The position numbers and the translations under genes are program-made. This document shows, in pieces, positions 48,209 to 58,074 of a stretch of 64,000 bases of DNA. Source of the DNA: UMGS1312 sp964631595 (GTDB lineage Bacteria; Bacillota; Clostridia; Oscillospirales; CAG-272); assembly GCA_964631595.1 (NCBI GenBank), contig CAZVXL010000002.1:1-64000 (forward strand), given 5' to 3'. Position 1 is the first letter of the stretch. Each line of letters begins with the position of its first letter. Under the pieces are notes generated by a model, which saw nothing but the letters and a program-made list of their open reading frames with translations, had not been told where the DNA came from and made no database searches.

Positions 48209-50578
48209 ATGGTGAATTCCGAAAAAACACTTGAATTTAATAAGATCAAAAAAATGCTTGCGGAGGCTTGCCCGACAAAGGGTGCGGCGGAGCTTGCGGA
48301 ACGGCTGTCGCCGTGCCGAGAGCGCGACGGTATAATAAAGCGGCAGGAGAACACCACTGCCGCGAAGGAGCTGCTGCTCATAAAGGGAATGCCGTCGTTC
48401 TTTAATCTGGAGGACATTGCTCCGCTGTGCGATGCGGCGGACAAGTCCGCAACGCTGTCACCGTCCGAGCTTCTCACCGTGGCGGCTCATCTGAGATGTG
48501 CGGACGGGCTTCTTGACTATCTTCATGACAGCGCACAGCGGCAGGTATCCACCGTGCTTGATGAGGTATTCGAGCGGCTTGTGCCGAATAAGCGACTGGA
48601 GGGTAAGATCACGCGCTCGGTGATCTCCGCGGAGCTTATCGCGGATGATGCGAGCCCCACGCTTGCCGATATCCGCCGAAGCCTGAAGCGCGCGGCGGTG
48701 AGTATTCGTGAGTCACTGCAAAAATACACCTCGGGAGCATATTCCAAGTATCTTCAGGATAATATCGTCACGATGCGCGGCGGCAGGTACGTCGTTCCGG
48801 TCAAGGCGGAGTACAGAGGCGAGATCAAGGGACTGCTTCACGATACCTCGGCATCCGGTGCGACGCTGTTTATCGAGCCGATAAGCGTGGTCGAGGCAAA
48901 CAATGCGATCCTTGAGCTTGAGAGCAGGGAGAGATTTGAGATAGAGCGTATCCTTGCGGAGCTTTCCGCAAACGTCGCGGCGTTTTCGGGAGAGCTCAGA
49001 CGCAATTACAAAAATATCACCGCTCTTGCGTACGCCTTCGGCTGCGGTGAGCTCTCGTGCAGAATGAACGCGGTGAGCCCGAGAATATCCGAGAAAAGGG
49101 AGCTGTCCCTGCTCCGAGCAAGGCATCCCCTGCTTGATCCGAAGACCACGGTGCCGATCACGGTTGAGCTCGGAGACGAGCTGAGAATGATGGTCATAAC
49201 GGGACCTAATACCGGCGGTAAGACTGTTGCACTCAAAACGACGGGACTGCTTCCGATGATGGCTCAGTCGGGACTTCATATCCCGTGCAATGAGGGCTCT
49301 GTCGTTCCCGTGTTTGACAATATCTTTGCGGATATAGGCGACGAGCAGTCCATCGAGCAATCGCTCTCCACCTTCTCCGCGCATATGGCGGGTATAGTAT
49401 CCATCATGGAGCGTGTCACGCCGAATTCCCTCGTGCTGTTCGATGAGCTCGGGGCGGGCACCGATCCCGTGGAGGGCGCGGCACTTGCCGAGGCTGTTCT
49501 TGAAAAGATACTGAGCCTCGGTGCTCTGTCTGCGGCGACCACTCACTATGCCGAGCTGAAAGCGTTTGCTCTTGAAACGGACGGCGTAACAAATGCCTCC
49601 TGCGAATTTGACGTGACGACACTGCGCCCCACCTACAGGCTGGTCGTCGGTACTCCCGGCAAATCAAATGCCTTTGCCATCTCCGAGCGGCTCGGACTCG
49701 GTGCCGACATCATAGACCGCGCCGGACAGCTTGTGAATTCCGAAAACAGAAGGCTTGAGGACGTTATAGGAAAGCTTGACTCCATGCGCTTTGAGCTGGA
49801 GAGAGAAAGAAAGGCGGTCGATGCAGAGCGTGCCGAGGCGGATAGGATAAGCGCCGAGAGCGAGGCGAAATACCGCAGTATGCTTGAGGAATCCGAAAAG
49901 CTCCGCTCGGATGCGGAGCATAAGGCAAAGCAGATCCTTGACGGCGCAAGAGCCTCCGCGGATTATGTTTTCGCGGAGCTTGACAAGGTGAAGAAGGCGC
50001 AGGACAAGCGGAATTTCGGTCAGGAGCTTGCGGAGGCGAAGAAGAATATCAGGTCAAGTATCCGAAAAGCGGACGATGAGGTGAATCCCGTCTATGTGGA
50101 TGATGAGGATTACGAGCTTCCGCGCCCGCTCAAAAAAGGCGATTTTGTGATACACCGCACGATGGGAACGGAGGGAGTTCTGCTGAACGATCCCGATAAA
50201 AACGGAAATTGCCTTGTGCAGATGGGCAACGTGAAAACAAGAGTCGGTGTCGATAAGCTTTACCTTGACGAGAAGAAAAAGCCGGAGAAAAAGAAGGATC
50301 CGCTCGGCGCATACAGCGCAAAGGTATCGAGAGATTTCTCTCCCACCTGCGACGTTCGCGGAATGACGGGAGACGATGCTTGGTTTGTGGTGGATAAGTA
50401 TTTCGATGAGGCGCAGGTCGCTCATGTGAAATCCGTGACGGTGCTTCACGGAAAGGGCACCGGAGCGCTCCGCAAGGCGCTTTGGTCGAGATTCAAGGGC
50501 GACCGTCGGATAGAAACCTTCCGCGCGGGACAGTACGGCGAGGGCGATTACGGTGTCACCGTGGTCGAGCTGAAGTAG
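48209..50578 (+). CDS. mutS2: Endonuclease MutS2
   Basis: 789 residues. MutS-related ATPase without mismatch-binding domain I. Core clamp region, Walker A GPNTGGKTVALKT and Walker B/ABC signature STFSAHMAGI...LVLFDELGAGTDPVEG. A long coiled coil (about 510-620) and a KOW-like linker follow. The C-terminal Smr endonuclease domain (CDVRGMTGDDAWFVVDKYFD, VLHGKGTGALRKALW) is complete. Proposed roles are suppression of recombination and rescue of collided ribosomes in Firmicutes. recO is 37 bases upstream. Confidence 0.95.
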   Translation: MVNSEKTLEFNKIKKMLAEACPTKGAAELAERLSPCRERDGIIKRQENTTAAKELLLIKGMPSFFNLEDIAPLCDAADKSATLSPSELLTVAAHLRCADGLLDYLHDSAQRQVSTVLDEVFERLVPNKRLEGKITRSVISAELIADDASPTLADIRRSLKRAAVSIRESLQKYTSGAYSKYLQDNIVTMRGGRYVVPVKAEYRGEIKGLLHDTSASGATLFIEPISVVEANNAILELESRERFEIERILAELSANVAAFSGELRRNYKNITALAYAFGCGELSCRMNAVSPRISEKRELSLLRARHPLLDPKTTVPITVELGDELRMMVITGPNTGGKTVALKTTGLLPMMAQSGLHIPCNEGSVVPVFDNIFADIGDEQSIEQSLSTFSAHMAGIVSIMERVTPNSLVLFDELGAGTDPVEGAALAEAVLEKILSLGALSAATTHYAELKAFALETDGVTNASCEFDVTTLRPTYRLVVGTPGKSNAFAISERLGLGADIIDRAGQLVNSENRRLEDVIGKLDSMRFELERERKAVDAERAEADRISAESEAKYRSMLEESEKLRSDAEHKAKQILDGARASADYVFAELDKVKKAQDKRNFGQELAEAKKNIRSSIRKADDEVNPVYVDDEDYELPRPLKKGDFVIHRTMGTEGVLLNDPDKNGNCLVQMGNVKTRVGVDKLYLDEKKKPEKKKDPLGAYSAKVSRDFSPTCDVRGMTGDDAWFVVDKYFDEAQVAHVKSVTVLHGKGTGALRKALWSRFKGDRRIETFRAGQYGEGDYGVTVVELK

Positions 50579-50619
50579 ATAAATAAGATATGCCGCCTTG
50601 GGCGGCAGGGGAGCGTAAT

Positions 50620-52104
50620 ATGAAGAACTACAAAAAATATCTTGCAGTTGATCTCGGAGCTTCAAGCGGCAGAGGCATTGTCGGTCAGTTTGACGGCAAG
50701 CGCTTCGGGCTTCGAGAGGTACACCGCCATTCAAACGATCCCGTGAGCTGCGGCGGAATTATGTGCTGGGACACCCTTCGCCTGTTTCACGAGATCAAGG
50801 CATCGCTTGCGGCGGCTGCCGCGGACGGCGGCATCGAATCCGTGGCGATAGACACATGGGGCGTGGATTACGGATATATAGACAAAAACGGCGCGCTGAT
50901 GACAAATCCGTGCCATTACAGAGACAGCCGCACGGCGGGAATGGAGGAATACGTTTCGCAAAGGCTGTCCCGCGAGCGCCATTACAGTATCACCGGTATC
51001 ATGCCGCAGGGGATCAATACGGTGTACCAGCTTGCTTCCGACAGGCTCATGAGACCGTGGCTTCCGGATAATGCCGCATCCGTGCTCATGACACCGGATC
51101 TTTTCTCGTATCTTCTCTCCGGAGAGGTGGGCTGTGAATACACCATCGCCTCAACGGGCGGTATACTTGATGCCGAGGCGAGGAGCATTTCGAAGGAGGT
51201 CTTGGAGGCGATCGGAATATCCCCCGAGCTTTTCGGCAGGATATCGTTTTCGGGTGAGGTGCGCGGCACCGTCCTCCCCGATATAGCGAAGGAGTGCGGA
51301 CTCGGTAAGGTCTCCGTTGTTGCCGCACCGTCGCACGATACAGCCTCGGCTGTGCTTGCAGTGCCGTGTCCCGAGGACGATTATCTGTTCCTCAGCAGCG
51401 GAACATGGTCTATAATGGGCGTCGAGACTCCCGAGCCCGTGATATGCGATGCCGGACTTCGGGGAGGATTTTCAAATGAGGGCGCCGCCTTCGGCAGGAT
51501 CACACTGATCCGCAATATTATGGGGCTCTGGCTTGAGCAGGAGTCGCGCAGGCAGTGGAGACGCGAGGGCAAGGAGCTTTCGTTTGATGCACTGAGCCGC
51601 GCGGCGGCGGAGGCAGTACCGCTGAGATCCATCATCGTGCCGGATTCTCCCGAGTTCTCACCTGCGGGCGATATGCCCTCAAGGATAGCGGAATATTGCA
51701 GAACAACGGGACAGCCCGTGCCCGAGACCGAGGGTGAGATCGTCAGATGTATTTTCGACAGCCTTGCGCTTTGCTACAGGCATACGGCGGAAAAGCTTGA
51801 ACAGCTCTGTAAAAAGAAGTATGACAGGATATACATAGTCGGAGGCGGAACAAAGGAGGAGCTTCTCTCAAGGCTGACTGCGGATTGCACCGGTAAGACC
51901 GTGGTGGCAGGCCCCGCAGAGGCAACGGCACTCGGAAACATCGCGCTTCAGGCTTATGCGGCAGGCGAATTTGCAAACAGGGGCGAGCTGCGTGCCGCTC
52001 TTGCGGATTCATCCGAGGTGCGCCTGTATGAGCCGAGCGGAAGCTCCGATATGTGGGACGATGCATACGAAAGATATCTGAGACTTGCCGAGGGACGGGA
52101 GTAA
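50620..52104 (+). CDS. rhaB: Rhamnulokinase (FGGY family)
   Basis: 494 residues from ATG 50620 (GGGGAG upstream); the longer frame from 50590 has no ribosome site. Phosphorylates L-rhamnulose in rhamnose use. AVDLGASSGRG, SVAIDTWGVDYGYIDKNGAL, PHDTASAVLAVP-type APSHDTASAVLAVP, LSSGTWSIMGVE and IVGGGTKEELL match RhaB rather than xylulo- or glycerol kinases. The other rha genes are not in this window, so it is an orphan at the end of a housekeeping operon. A different deoxy-sugar substrate is possible. Confidence 0.85.
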   Translation: MKNYKKYLAVDLGASSGRGIVGQFDGKRFGLREVHRHSNDPVSCGGIMCWDTLRLFHEIKASLAAAAADGGIESVAIDTWGVDYGYIDKNGALMTNPCHYRDSRTAGMEEYVSQRLSRERHYSITGIMPQGINTVYQLASDRLMRPWLPDNAASVLMTPDLFSYLLSGEVGCEYTIASTGGILDAEARSISKEVLEAIGISPELFGRISFSGEVRGTVLPDIAKECGLGKVSVVAAPSHDTASAVLAVPCPEDDYLFLSSGTWSIMGVETPEPVICDAGLRGGFSNEGAAFGRITLIRNIMGLWLEQESRRQWRREGKELSFDALSRAAAEAVPLRSIIVPDSPEFSPAGDMPSRIAEYCRTTGQPVPETEGEIVRCIFDSLALCYRHTAEKLEQLCKKKYDRIYIVGGGTKEELLSRLTADCTGKTVVAGPAEATALGNIALQAYAAGEFANRGELRAALADSSEVRLYEPSGSSDMWDDAYERYLRLAEGRE

Positions 52105-52130
52105 TACTCACCTTGGAGATATATCAAAGT

Positions 52131-52165
52131 AAAAAGCTGTAGGGGCTATGCCCTTACAGCTTTTT
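52131..52165. terminator. Bidirectional terminator between rhaB and tgt
   Basis: AAAAAGCTGTAGGGG (52131-52145) pairs with CCCTTACAGCTTTTT (52151-52165) with one wobble and a 5-base loop. T-runs are present on both strands. Confidence 0.9.
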
Positions 52166-52173
52166 GTCTTATG

Positions 52174-53310
52174 TCAGTCATCGGTGCGGGTGGCAAGAAG
52201 CTCATGGTACTTTTGGTAGAAGGCTTCGAAATACCCGCCGTCGAGAGCCTCACGGATCTTCTTTACAAGCTCGTTGTAGAAGTACAGATTGTGCGTGACC
52301 GCAAGCCTCATTCCGAGAGCCTCCTTCGCTTTGATGAGATGGCGAATGTAGGCTCTGCTGTGATTGCGGCAGGCCTCACAGCCGCACCCCTCACTTATGG
52401 GTCTGGAGTCGTTTTTGTACTTCTCGTTCATCACGTTCATCTTGCCGTTCCAAGTGAACACGTTTCCGTGGCGCGCATTCCTTGACGGCATTACACAGTC
52501 GAAAAAGTCAACACCGCGGTGTACCGCCTCAATAATATTTTGCGGAGTGCCGACACCCATAAGGTATCTCGGCTTGTCCTTCGGCATATAGGGCTCCACC
52601 GCTTCGATGATGCGGTACATCTCATCTGCCGACTCACCCACAGCAAGACCGCCGATGGCATAGCCGTCGCAGTCGATCTCACGGATCTGCTTCATGTGCT
52701 CGACACGCAGATCCTCATAGGTGCTGCCCTGATTTATTCCGAACAGCATTTGCTGCGGATTCAGAGTGTCGGGCAGGGAATTGAGCCTGTCCATCTCCGC
52801 GCGGCATCTTTCGAGCCAGCGCACAGTGCGGTCGCAGGAGTTTTTCGTATACTTGTATTCCGCTGGATTCTCAATGCACTCGTCAAATGCCATGGCGATC
52901 GTTGAGGCAAGATTTGACTGGATCCGCATTGATTCCTCGGGCCCCATAAAGATGCGCTTTCCGTCGATGTGAGAGGCGAAATATACGCCCTCCTCCCTGA
53001 TCTTGCGGAGAGATGAGAGTGAGAACACCTGAAATCCGCCGCTGTCGGTGAGAAGCGGCCCCTTCCAGCCAGACATTTTCCGAATTCCGCCGAGCTCTCT
53101 CACGAGTGTATCACCGGGGCGAAGATGCAGATGATATGTGTTTGACAGCATCACCTGACAGCCGACCTCCTCAAGATCGAAGGCGGAGAGCCCTCCCTTG
53201 ATGGCTCCGCAGGTGGCGACATTCATAAATACGGGAGTTTCGATCACTCCGTGCGGAGTTAAAAGACGTCCGCGTCTGGCATTGCCCTCTTGCTTTATTA
53301 AAGTAAACAT
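52174..53310 (-). CDS. tgt: Queuine tRNA-ribosyltransferase (TGT)
   Basis: 378 residues. Exchanges guanine-34 of GUN tRNAs for preQ1. LLTDSGGFQVFSL, the nucleophile Asp in DCVMPSRNARHG, GGLAVGES and the zinc site CGCEACRNHSRAYIRHL followed by a downstream His. Unusually it is downstream of mutL instead of with queA/ruvB. Start at ATG 53310 lies ten bases after the mutL stop without a strong ribosome site, suggesting coupling to mutL. Confidence 0.96.
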   Translation of the reverse strand: MFTLIKQEGNARRGRLLTPHGVIETPVFMNVATCGAIKGGLSAFDLEEVGCQVMLSNTYHLHLRPGDTLVRELGGIRKMSGWKGPLLTDSGGFQVFSLSSLRKIREEGVYFASHIDGKRIFMGPEESMRIQSNLASTIAMAFDECIENPAEYKYTKNSCDRTVRWLERCRAEMDRLNSLPDTLNPQQMLFGINQGSTYEDLRVEHMKQIREIDCDGYAIGGLAVGESADEMYRIIEAVEPYMPKDKPRYLMGVGTPQNIIEAVHRGVDFFDCVMPSRNARHGNVFTWNGKMNVMNEKYKNDSRPISEGCGCEACRNHSRAYIRHLIKAKEALGMRLAVTHNLYFYNELVKKIREALDGGYFEAFYQKYHELLATRTDD

Positions 53311-53320
53311 AGAATCAGTA

Positions 53321-55411
53321 TCACGTCAGGCGTGAAAATTGCCTTTCAATAGAATTTTTCCGAAGCTCAAAGGCTACGGGTCTGCCGTGTGGACAGGTCT
53401 TTATTGCACTTGCCTTCGAATCAGCGGGACGGCAGAGAAGCTTTCGGCAGATATGCTCCACCTCACCGCCTCTGTAAACTCTCCCGCCCTTGATAGCCGC
53501 CTTGCAGGAGGCTTGGAACAGCTTTTTCTCAAAATACTCTATTCCGGCGGCATCAATGGTGCCTATTCCCTCGGCAAGCTGTCCGGCAAGAGAGATCAGC
53601 ATATCGGGTGCGGCCTCTCTGCCCACCTCCTCGGGAATTGCGGAAATTATCACCTCACCGCGTGGCTTGTCGTGCTCAAACGAAAAGCCGAGCTTTTCAA
53701 AGGACGGGCGGTATTCCTCAAGGGCATCTGCCTCGGGAGGTGTGACCGCTCTCCGTATCGGGAACATGAGCATCTGCCCGTGAGATGAGCCCTCACGCAG
53801 CTTGCGGCACAGATCATCGAAAATTATGCGCTCATGCGCCGCGTGCTTGTCGATGAATACGAGCCTGTCGTTAAGCTCAACTATGATGTAGCAGTTGTAC
53901 GCCTCACCTATCACCCGATATTCGGGAGGCGCCTCCGCTTCCGTACACTCCGTACCGATCTCATCTGCGGCGGGAGCGACTTTTTCTTCATCGGAGCCGT
54001 GCCCCTCGTTGGATACGGGGGTGGCGGCACGGTCGCCGCTCTTTAAGGGCTCAGATATAGAGAGCTGTGTTGACGGTGCAGCGGACCGGAACGGATTTCT
54101 CAGCTCGGATGCGGCAAGATCGTCTACCCACGAGGATCTGTTGTCCTTGACCGGCGGCGCAATTGATACGCTGTCCGCGCTCGGGGTCGCCGCGATTCTC
54201 GGCTCGGGAGCACGCATCGGATCTCCGATCGTCTCTCCCGCAGACCTTTGATGAGCTGTGCGCGCCGCCGGTGTCTGCGGATATGGCTGTATCTGCTCGG
54301 GCGCGGTATGCACGGACGGTGCTTGTGCCGCTTGCGTGATTTGCGGTTTCACTGCCGGTGTTTGTGCTGTCGGCGTTTGCACGGGTGCCGCTTGCGGGAT
54401 GCTCAGCTCGGGCATACTTCCGCTTTTCGTTATCGCGGCAAGCACGGCATAGTAGACCGATTCGTATATCAGCCGCTCACTTGTGAACTTCACCTCAAGC
54501 TTTGAGGGGTGCACGTTTACGTCAACAAGCCCCGGCGTGATCTCAATGTTGAGTATGCAGAAGGAGAAGCGCTCCTTCGGGATCCTTGAGGAATAAGCGC
54601 CGTCTACCGCTGCCGTTACCGTGCGACTGCGAATGTACCTTCCGTTGATGAAGAAGTACTGCATATTATGATTGGAACGCACGAAGTCGGGCTCGGAGGT
54701 AAAGCCCCAAACCTTTATTCCGTTCTCATCACGGTCAACGGGGATCAGCCGCGAGGCGGCATCTCTGCCGAATATCACATATGCGGCGCCGTAGAGCTTG
54801 CCGTCACCGGGAGTAACAAAGCGCACCTCGCCGTCACATATAAATTTGAAGGAGACGTTCGGTGAGGACAGCGCCATTTTCTCCATGACGGCGGTTACAG
54901 CCGCCGCCTCGGTGGAGTCCTTCTTCATGAATTTCCGCCGTGCGGGCACGTTGTAGAACAGCTCCTCCGCGATGACGGTCGTTCCGACCGCACAGCCCGT
55001 TTCCGCGTATTCGGTGATCTCACCGCCGTCGCAGACGAGGAGCGTGCCCATGTAGGAATCCTCGGTCTTTGTCATGATACGCAGATGCGAAACGGCAGAT
55101 ATCGCCGCAAGCGCTTCGCCTCGGAAGCCGAGAGTGCATATGGCGGAGAGATCGTCGGCTGTGCTTATCTTGCTTGTGGCGTGCCTCAGAACAGCCAAGG
55201 GCACGTCCTCGGAGTCGATGCCGCAGCCGTTGTCGGATACGCGGATCGAGCCGATACCGCCCCTGCGTATCTCAACGGTAATACTCGTGGCACCCGCATC
55301 AAGCGAATTTTCCACAAGCTCCTTCACTGCGGAAGCGGGTCTGTCGACGACCTCTCCCGCGGCGATCATGTTTGCTATATCGAAGCCGAGCACATTGATC
55401 CTGCCTGCCAT
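53321..55411 (-). CDS. mutL: DNA mismatch repair protein MutL
   Basis: 696 residues. The start is ATG 55411 (MAGRINVLGFDIANMIAAGE), placed by GGGAGGTGAT; the frame reaches six codons further. GHKL ATPase motifs ENSLDAGAT, DNGCGIDSEDVP and GFRGEALAA. A Pro/Gln/Ala/Thr-rich linker (about 330-520). The C-terminal dimer domain has an endonuclease-type motif, IDKHAAHERIIFDD, where the usual last Glu is Asp, and the metal region ACKAAIKGG and CPHGRP. So a nicking MutL, as expected for bacteria without MutH. mutS is 31 bases upstream. Confidence 0.95.
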   Translation of the reverse strand: MAGRINVLGFDIANMIAAGEVVDRPASAVKELVENSLDAGATSITVEIRRGGIGSIRVSDNGCGIDSEDVPLAVLRHATSKISTADDLSAICTLGFRGEALAAISAVSHLRIMTKTEDSYMGTLLVCDGGEITEYAETGCAVGTTVIAEELFYNVPARRKFMKKDSTEAAAVTAVMEKMALSSPNVSFKFICDGEVRFVTPGDGKLYGAAYVIFGRDAASRLIPVDRDENGIKVWGFTSEPDFVRSNHNMQYFFINGRYIRSRTVTAAVDGAYSSRIPKERFSFCILNIEITPGLVDVNVHPSKLEVKFTSERLIYESVYYAVLAAITKSGSMPELSIPQAAPVQTPTAQTPAVKPQITQAAQAPSVHTAPEQIQPYPQTPAARTAHQRSAGETIGDPMRAPEPRIAATPSADSVSIAPPVKDNRSSWVDDLAASELRNPFRSAAPSTQLSISEPLKSGDRAATPVSNEGHGSDEEKVAPAADEIGTECTEAEAPPEYRVIGEAYNCYIIVELNDRLVFIDKHAAHERIIFDDLCRKLREGSSHGQMLMFPIRRAVTPPEADALEEYRPSFEKLGFSFEHDKPRGEVIISAIPEEVGREAAPDMLISLAGQLAEGIGTIDAAGIEYFEKKLFQASCKAAIKGGRVYRGGEVEHICRKLLCRPADSKASAIKTCPHGRPVAFELRKNSIERQFSRLT

Positions 55412-55442
55412 TACATCACCTCCCGTCAAAGCGAGCTAAGGC

Positions 55443-58019
55443 TTAGGACAGCCTTCTTTTCCAGTCATAGATCAAATTCATTGCCTCAATGGGCGTAAGC
55501 GTGTTGATATCTGCGGCGAGTATCTCACCCTTGATCTCGTCGTTAAAGGTATCGAATATGCTGAGATTTTCGGAGGCATCACTCCGTCTTGCCACGTGGG
55601 TGTCCGCACTCGGCGCATCGGATTCAAGCTCACGCAAGATCTCCTTTGAGCGCTTGATTATTTTTTCGGGAACTCCGGCAAGCCTTGCGACCTCGATTCC
55701 GTAGCTGTCGTCGGCGGGACCTCGGACTATCTTTCGGAGAAAGGTCACGTCCTCACCGCGCTTTTTCGCGGCGACGTTGTAGTTTACCACACCGTCAAGC
55801 TTTTCCTCAAGCTCGGTCAGCTCATGGTAATGTGTCGCGAACATAGCCTTTGCGCCGAGAGCCTTACCCGCTGTGTATTCCGCAACGGCCCTTGCGATGC
55901 TCATGCCGTCATAGGTGCTCGTGCCCCTGCCGATCTCATCGTAAATTATAAAGCTTCGCTTGGTGGCGTTCTTCAGAATGTGCGCCACCTCCTTCATTTC
56001 AAGCATGAAGGTGGATTGACCTGCGGCAAGATCGTCGGAGGCTCCGACACGCGTGAACAGCTTGTCCACGATACCTATCGAGGCGTAGGAGGCGGGAACG
56101 AATGAGCCTATCTGCGCCATGAGTATTATAAGAGCCGTCTGACGCATATATGTGGATTTACCTGCCATGTTGGGGCCGGTGATGAGCAGCAGTCTGTTGT
56201 CGCGGCAGTCGAGAAGACTGTCGTTTGGCACGAAGTAGGAATCGCGCACAAACTGCTCCACGACGGGGTGACGTCCGTCTCGTATATCGACAGTGTCACC
56301 GGTGGTGATCTCGGGACAGACGTACCCGCCGGACGCGGCGGCGGAGGCGAGAGAGATGAAGAAATCAAGCTCTGCGATGGCGGCGGCGGTCTGCCTGATC
56401 CGCGCATCGGCTTGAGCGACCTTGTCGCGCACTGCCGCAAACAGCTCGTATTCGATCGACTTGATCTTGTCGGAGGCACCGAGAATGGTGGACTCAGCCT
56501 CCTTGAGCTTTTCGGTTATGTACCGTTCACTGTTCGAGAGAGTCTGCTTTCGGATATACCCCTCGGGAGCCTTTTCGGAGGCGGAGCGGGGAAGCTCAAT
56601 ATAGTAGCCGAACACTCTGTTGTAGCCGATCCTCAGATTTTTCAGACCGGTCTTTTCGCGCTCCTCGTCTTCGATCCTCTCAAGCCAGCCCTTGCTGTCG
56701 CTCAGGATCGAGCGGAGCTCGTCCACCTCGGCGGAATAACCGTCCTTGATGATGCCGCCCTCCTTCGTCTGAAAGGGCGGGGTCTCAACAATAGAGCCGT
56801 CTATAAGCTCAAAGATATCGGAGAGACTGTCGGTGGAAGCCCCGAGAGCCTGAAGCTCGGCAGAGCCCGAGCCCGCGAGCAGCTCCTTGACCTCGGGAAG
56901 CACGGATGCTGTCTGAGCGATCGCACGGAGCTCTCTTGCGCCGGCTGTCTTGTAGGTAACACGCGTCATCAGCCTCTCAAGATCGAGCACCTGCTCAAGC
57001 TTCAGCCTCAGCTCCTCCCGAAGCATAAAATTGTCGAAAAGCGCCGAAACGGAGCGCTGGCGCTCCGTGATGCGCGCCGCGTTTGTCAGCGGATGCTCTA
57101 TGCGGTATCTCAGCATACGCGCGCCCGCGGAGGTGCAGGTCTTGTCAAGCACCCACAGAAGTGAGCCGCGCTTTTCCTTTGTCAGCATTGTTTCGCACAG
57201 CTCAAGATTTCGCCTTGTGGCGGTGTCCATCTCAAGATACTCCGAGCTCTCGTAGATAACGAGCTCTCTGAGAAAATCGGGCTCGCGGAGCTGAGTTTCG
57301 CGTATGTAGTCAAGCGCCGCGGCGACGGCTGTCAGCAGAGCCTCGTCGGTACCCTCGGGAGTCCCGAATCTTTCTGCGGCATCACGCGCCGATTCGCGCG
57401 ACGAGAACAGCTCCGGCTTGCTTTGGAGCAGGAGCTCACCCTCATGGCGCTTGGCATAAGCGGCAACGGGCGGACATTCGGAGGCATCCTCGGAGAGTAT
57501 TATCTCCCGAGGCGAAAAGGTGGACAGCTCGGAAAGAAGAAGGGAGGAGTCTCTGTCATCGGGCAAAAATGCGGCGGTGATGTACGCCGTCGAAATATCG
57601 GTGAAGCATACGCCCGTTCCCGACGGAGAGAAGAAGACCGTGCAGAGGTAGTTGTTCGCCCCCTCCGAGAGCAATTCCGATTCGATGACGGTGCCGGGCG
57701 TTACCACTCGGATCACCTCACGGCGGACAAGCCCCTTGGCGGCGGACGGATCCTCGGTCTGCTCACAGATCGCGACCTTGTAGCCCTTTTCGATCAGCCT
57801 TCCGATGTAGCTCTCGCTGGAATGAAAGGGAACGCCGCACATCGGCGCGCGCCCCTCACCGCATTCCTTGCCGGTGAGAGTCAGCTCAAGCTCACGTGAA
57901 ACGAGCTGGGCGTCCTCAAAAAACATTTCGTAAAAATCCCCGAGACGGAAGAAAAGGATATAATCCTTGTACTTGTCCTTCACCTCGAAGTATTGCTGCA
58001 TCATCGGAGAATAAGCCAA
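55443..58019 (-). CDS. mutS: DNA mismatch repair protein MutS
   Basis: 858 residues. Initiates at TTG 58019, with AAAGGGGG eight bases before, giving the usual start MAYSPMMQQYFEVKDKYKDY. The mismatch-binding Phe-x-Glu lies in RLGDFYEMFFEDA. ATPase: Walker A TGPNMAGKSTYMRQ, signature STFMLEMKEVAHILKNA, Walker B IIYDEIGRGTSTYDG. Normal domain content and length for MutS1. Downstream of the ymcA-like gene and upstream of mutL, as in Bacillus. Confidence 0.97.
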   Translation of the reverse strand: MAYSPMMQQYFEVKDKYKDYILFFRLGDFYEMFFEDAQLVSRELELTLTGKECGEGRAPMCGVPFHSSESYIGRLIEKGYKVAICEQTEDPSAAKGLVRREVIRVVTPGTVIESELLSEGANNYLCTVFFSPSGTGVCFTDISTAYITAAFLPDDRDSSLLLSELSTFSPREIILSEDASECPPVAAYAKRHEGELLLQSKPELFSSRESARDAAERFGTPEGTDEALLTAVAAALDYIRETQLREPDFLRELVIYESSEYLEMDTATRRNLELCETMLTKEKRGSLLWVLDKTCTSAGARMLRYRIEHPLTNAARITERQRSVSALFDNFMLREELRLKLEQVLDLERLMTRVTYKTAGARELRAIAQTASVLPEVKELLAGSGSAELQALGASTDSLSDIFELIDGSIVETPPFQTKEGGIIKDGYSAEVDELRSILSDSKGWLERIEDEEREKTGLKNLRIGYNRVFGYYIELPRSASEKAPEGYIRKQTLSNSERYITEKLKEAESTILGASDKIKSIEYELFAAVRDKVAQADARIRQTAAAIAELDFFISLASAAASGGYVCPEITTGDTVDIRDGRHPVVEQFVRDSYFVPNDSLLDCRDNRLLLITGPNMAGKSTYMRQTALIILMAQIGSFVPASYASIGIVDKLFTRVGASDDLAAGQSTFMLEMKEVAHILKNATKRSFIIYDEIGRGTSTYDGMSIARAVAEYTAGKALGAKAMFATHYHELTELEEKLDGVVNYNVAAKKRGEDVTFLRKIVRGPADDSYGIEVARLAGVPEKIIKRSKEILRELESDAPSADTHVARRSDASENLSIFDTFNDEIKGEILAADINTLTPIEAMNLIYDWKRRLS

Positions 58020-58074
58020 GAGTAAAGCCCCCTTTAACTGTTTGTGAGAGTGCCTTCGGGCAAGCTGCCTTTAC

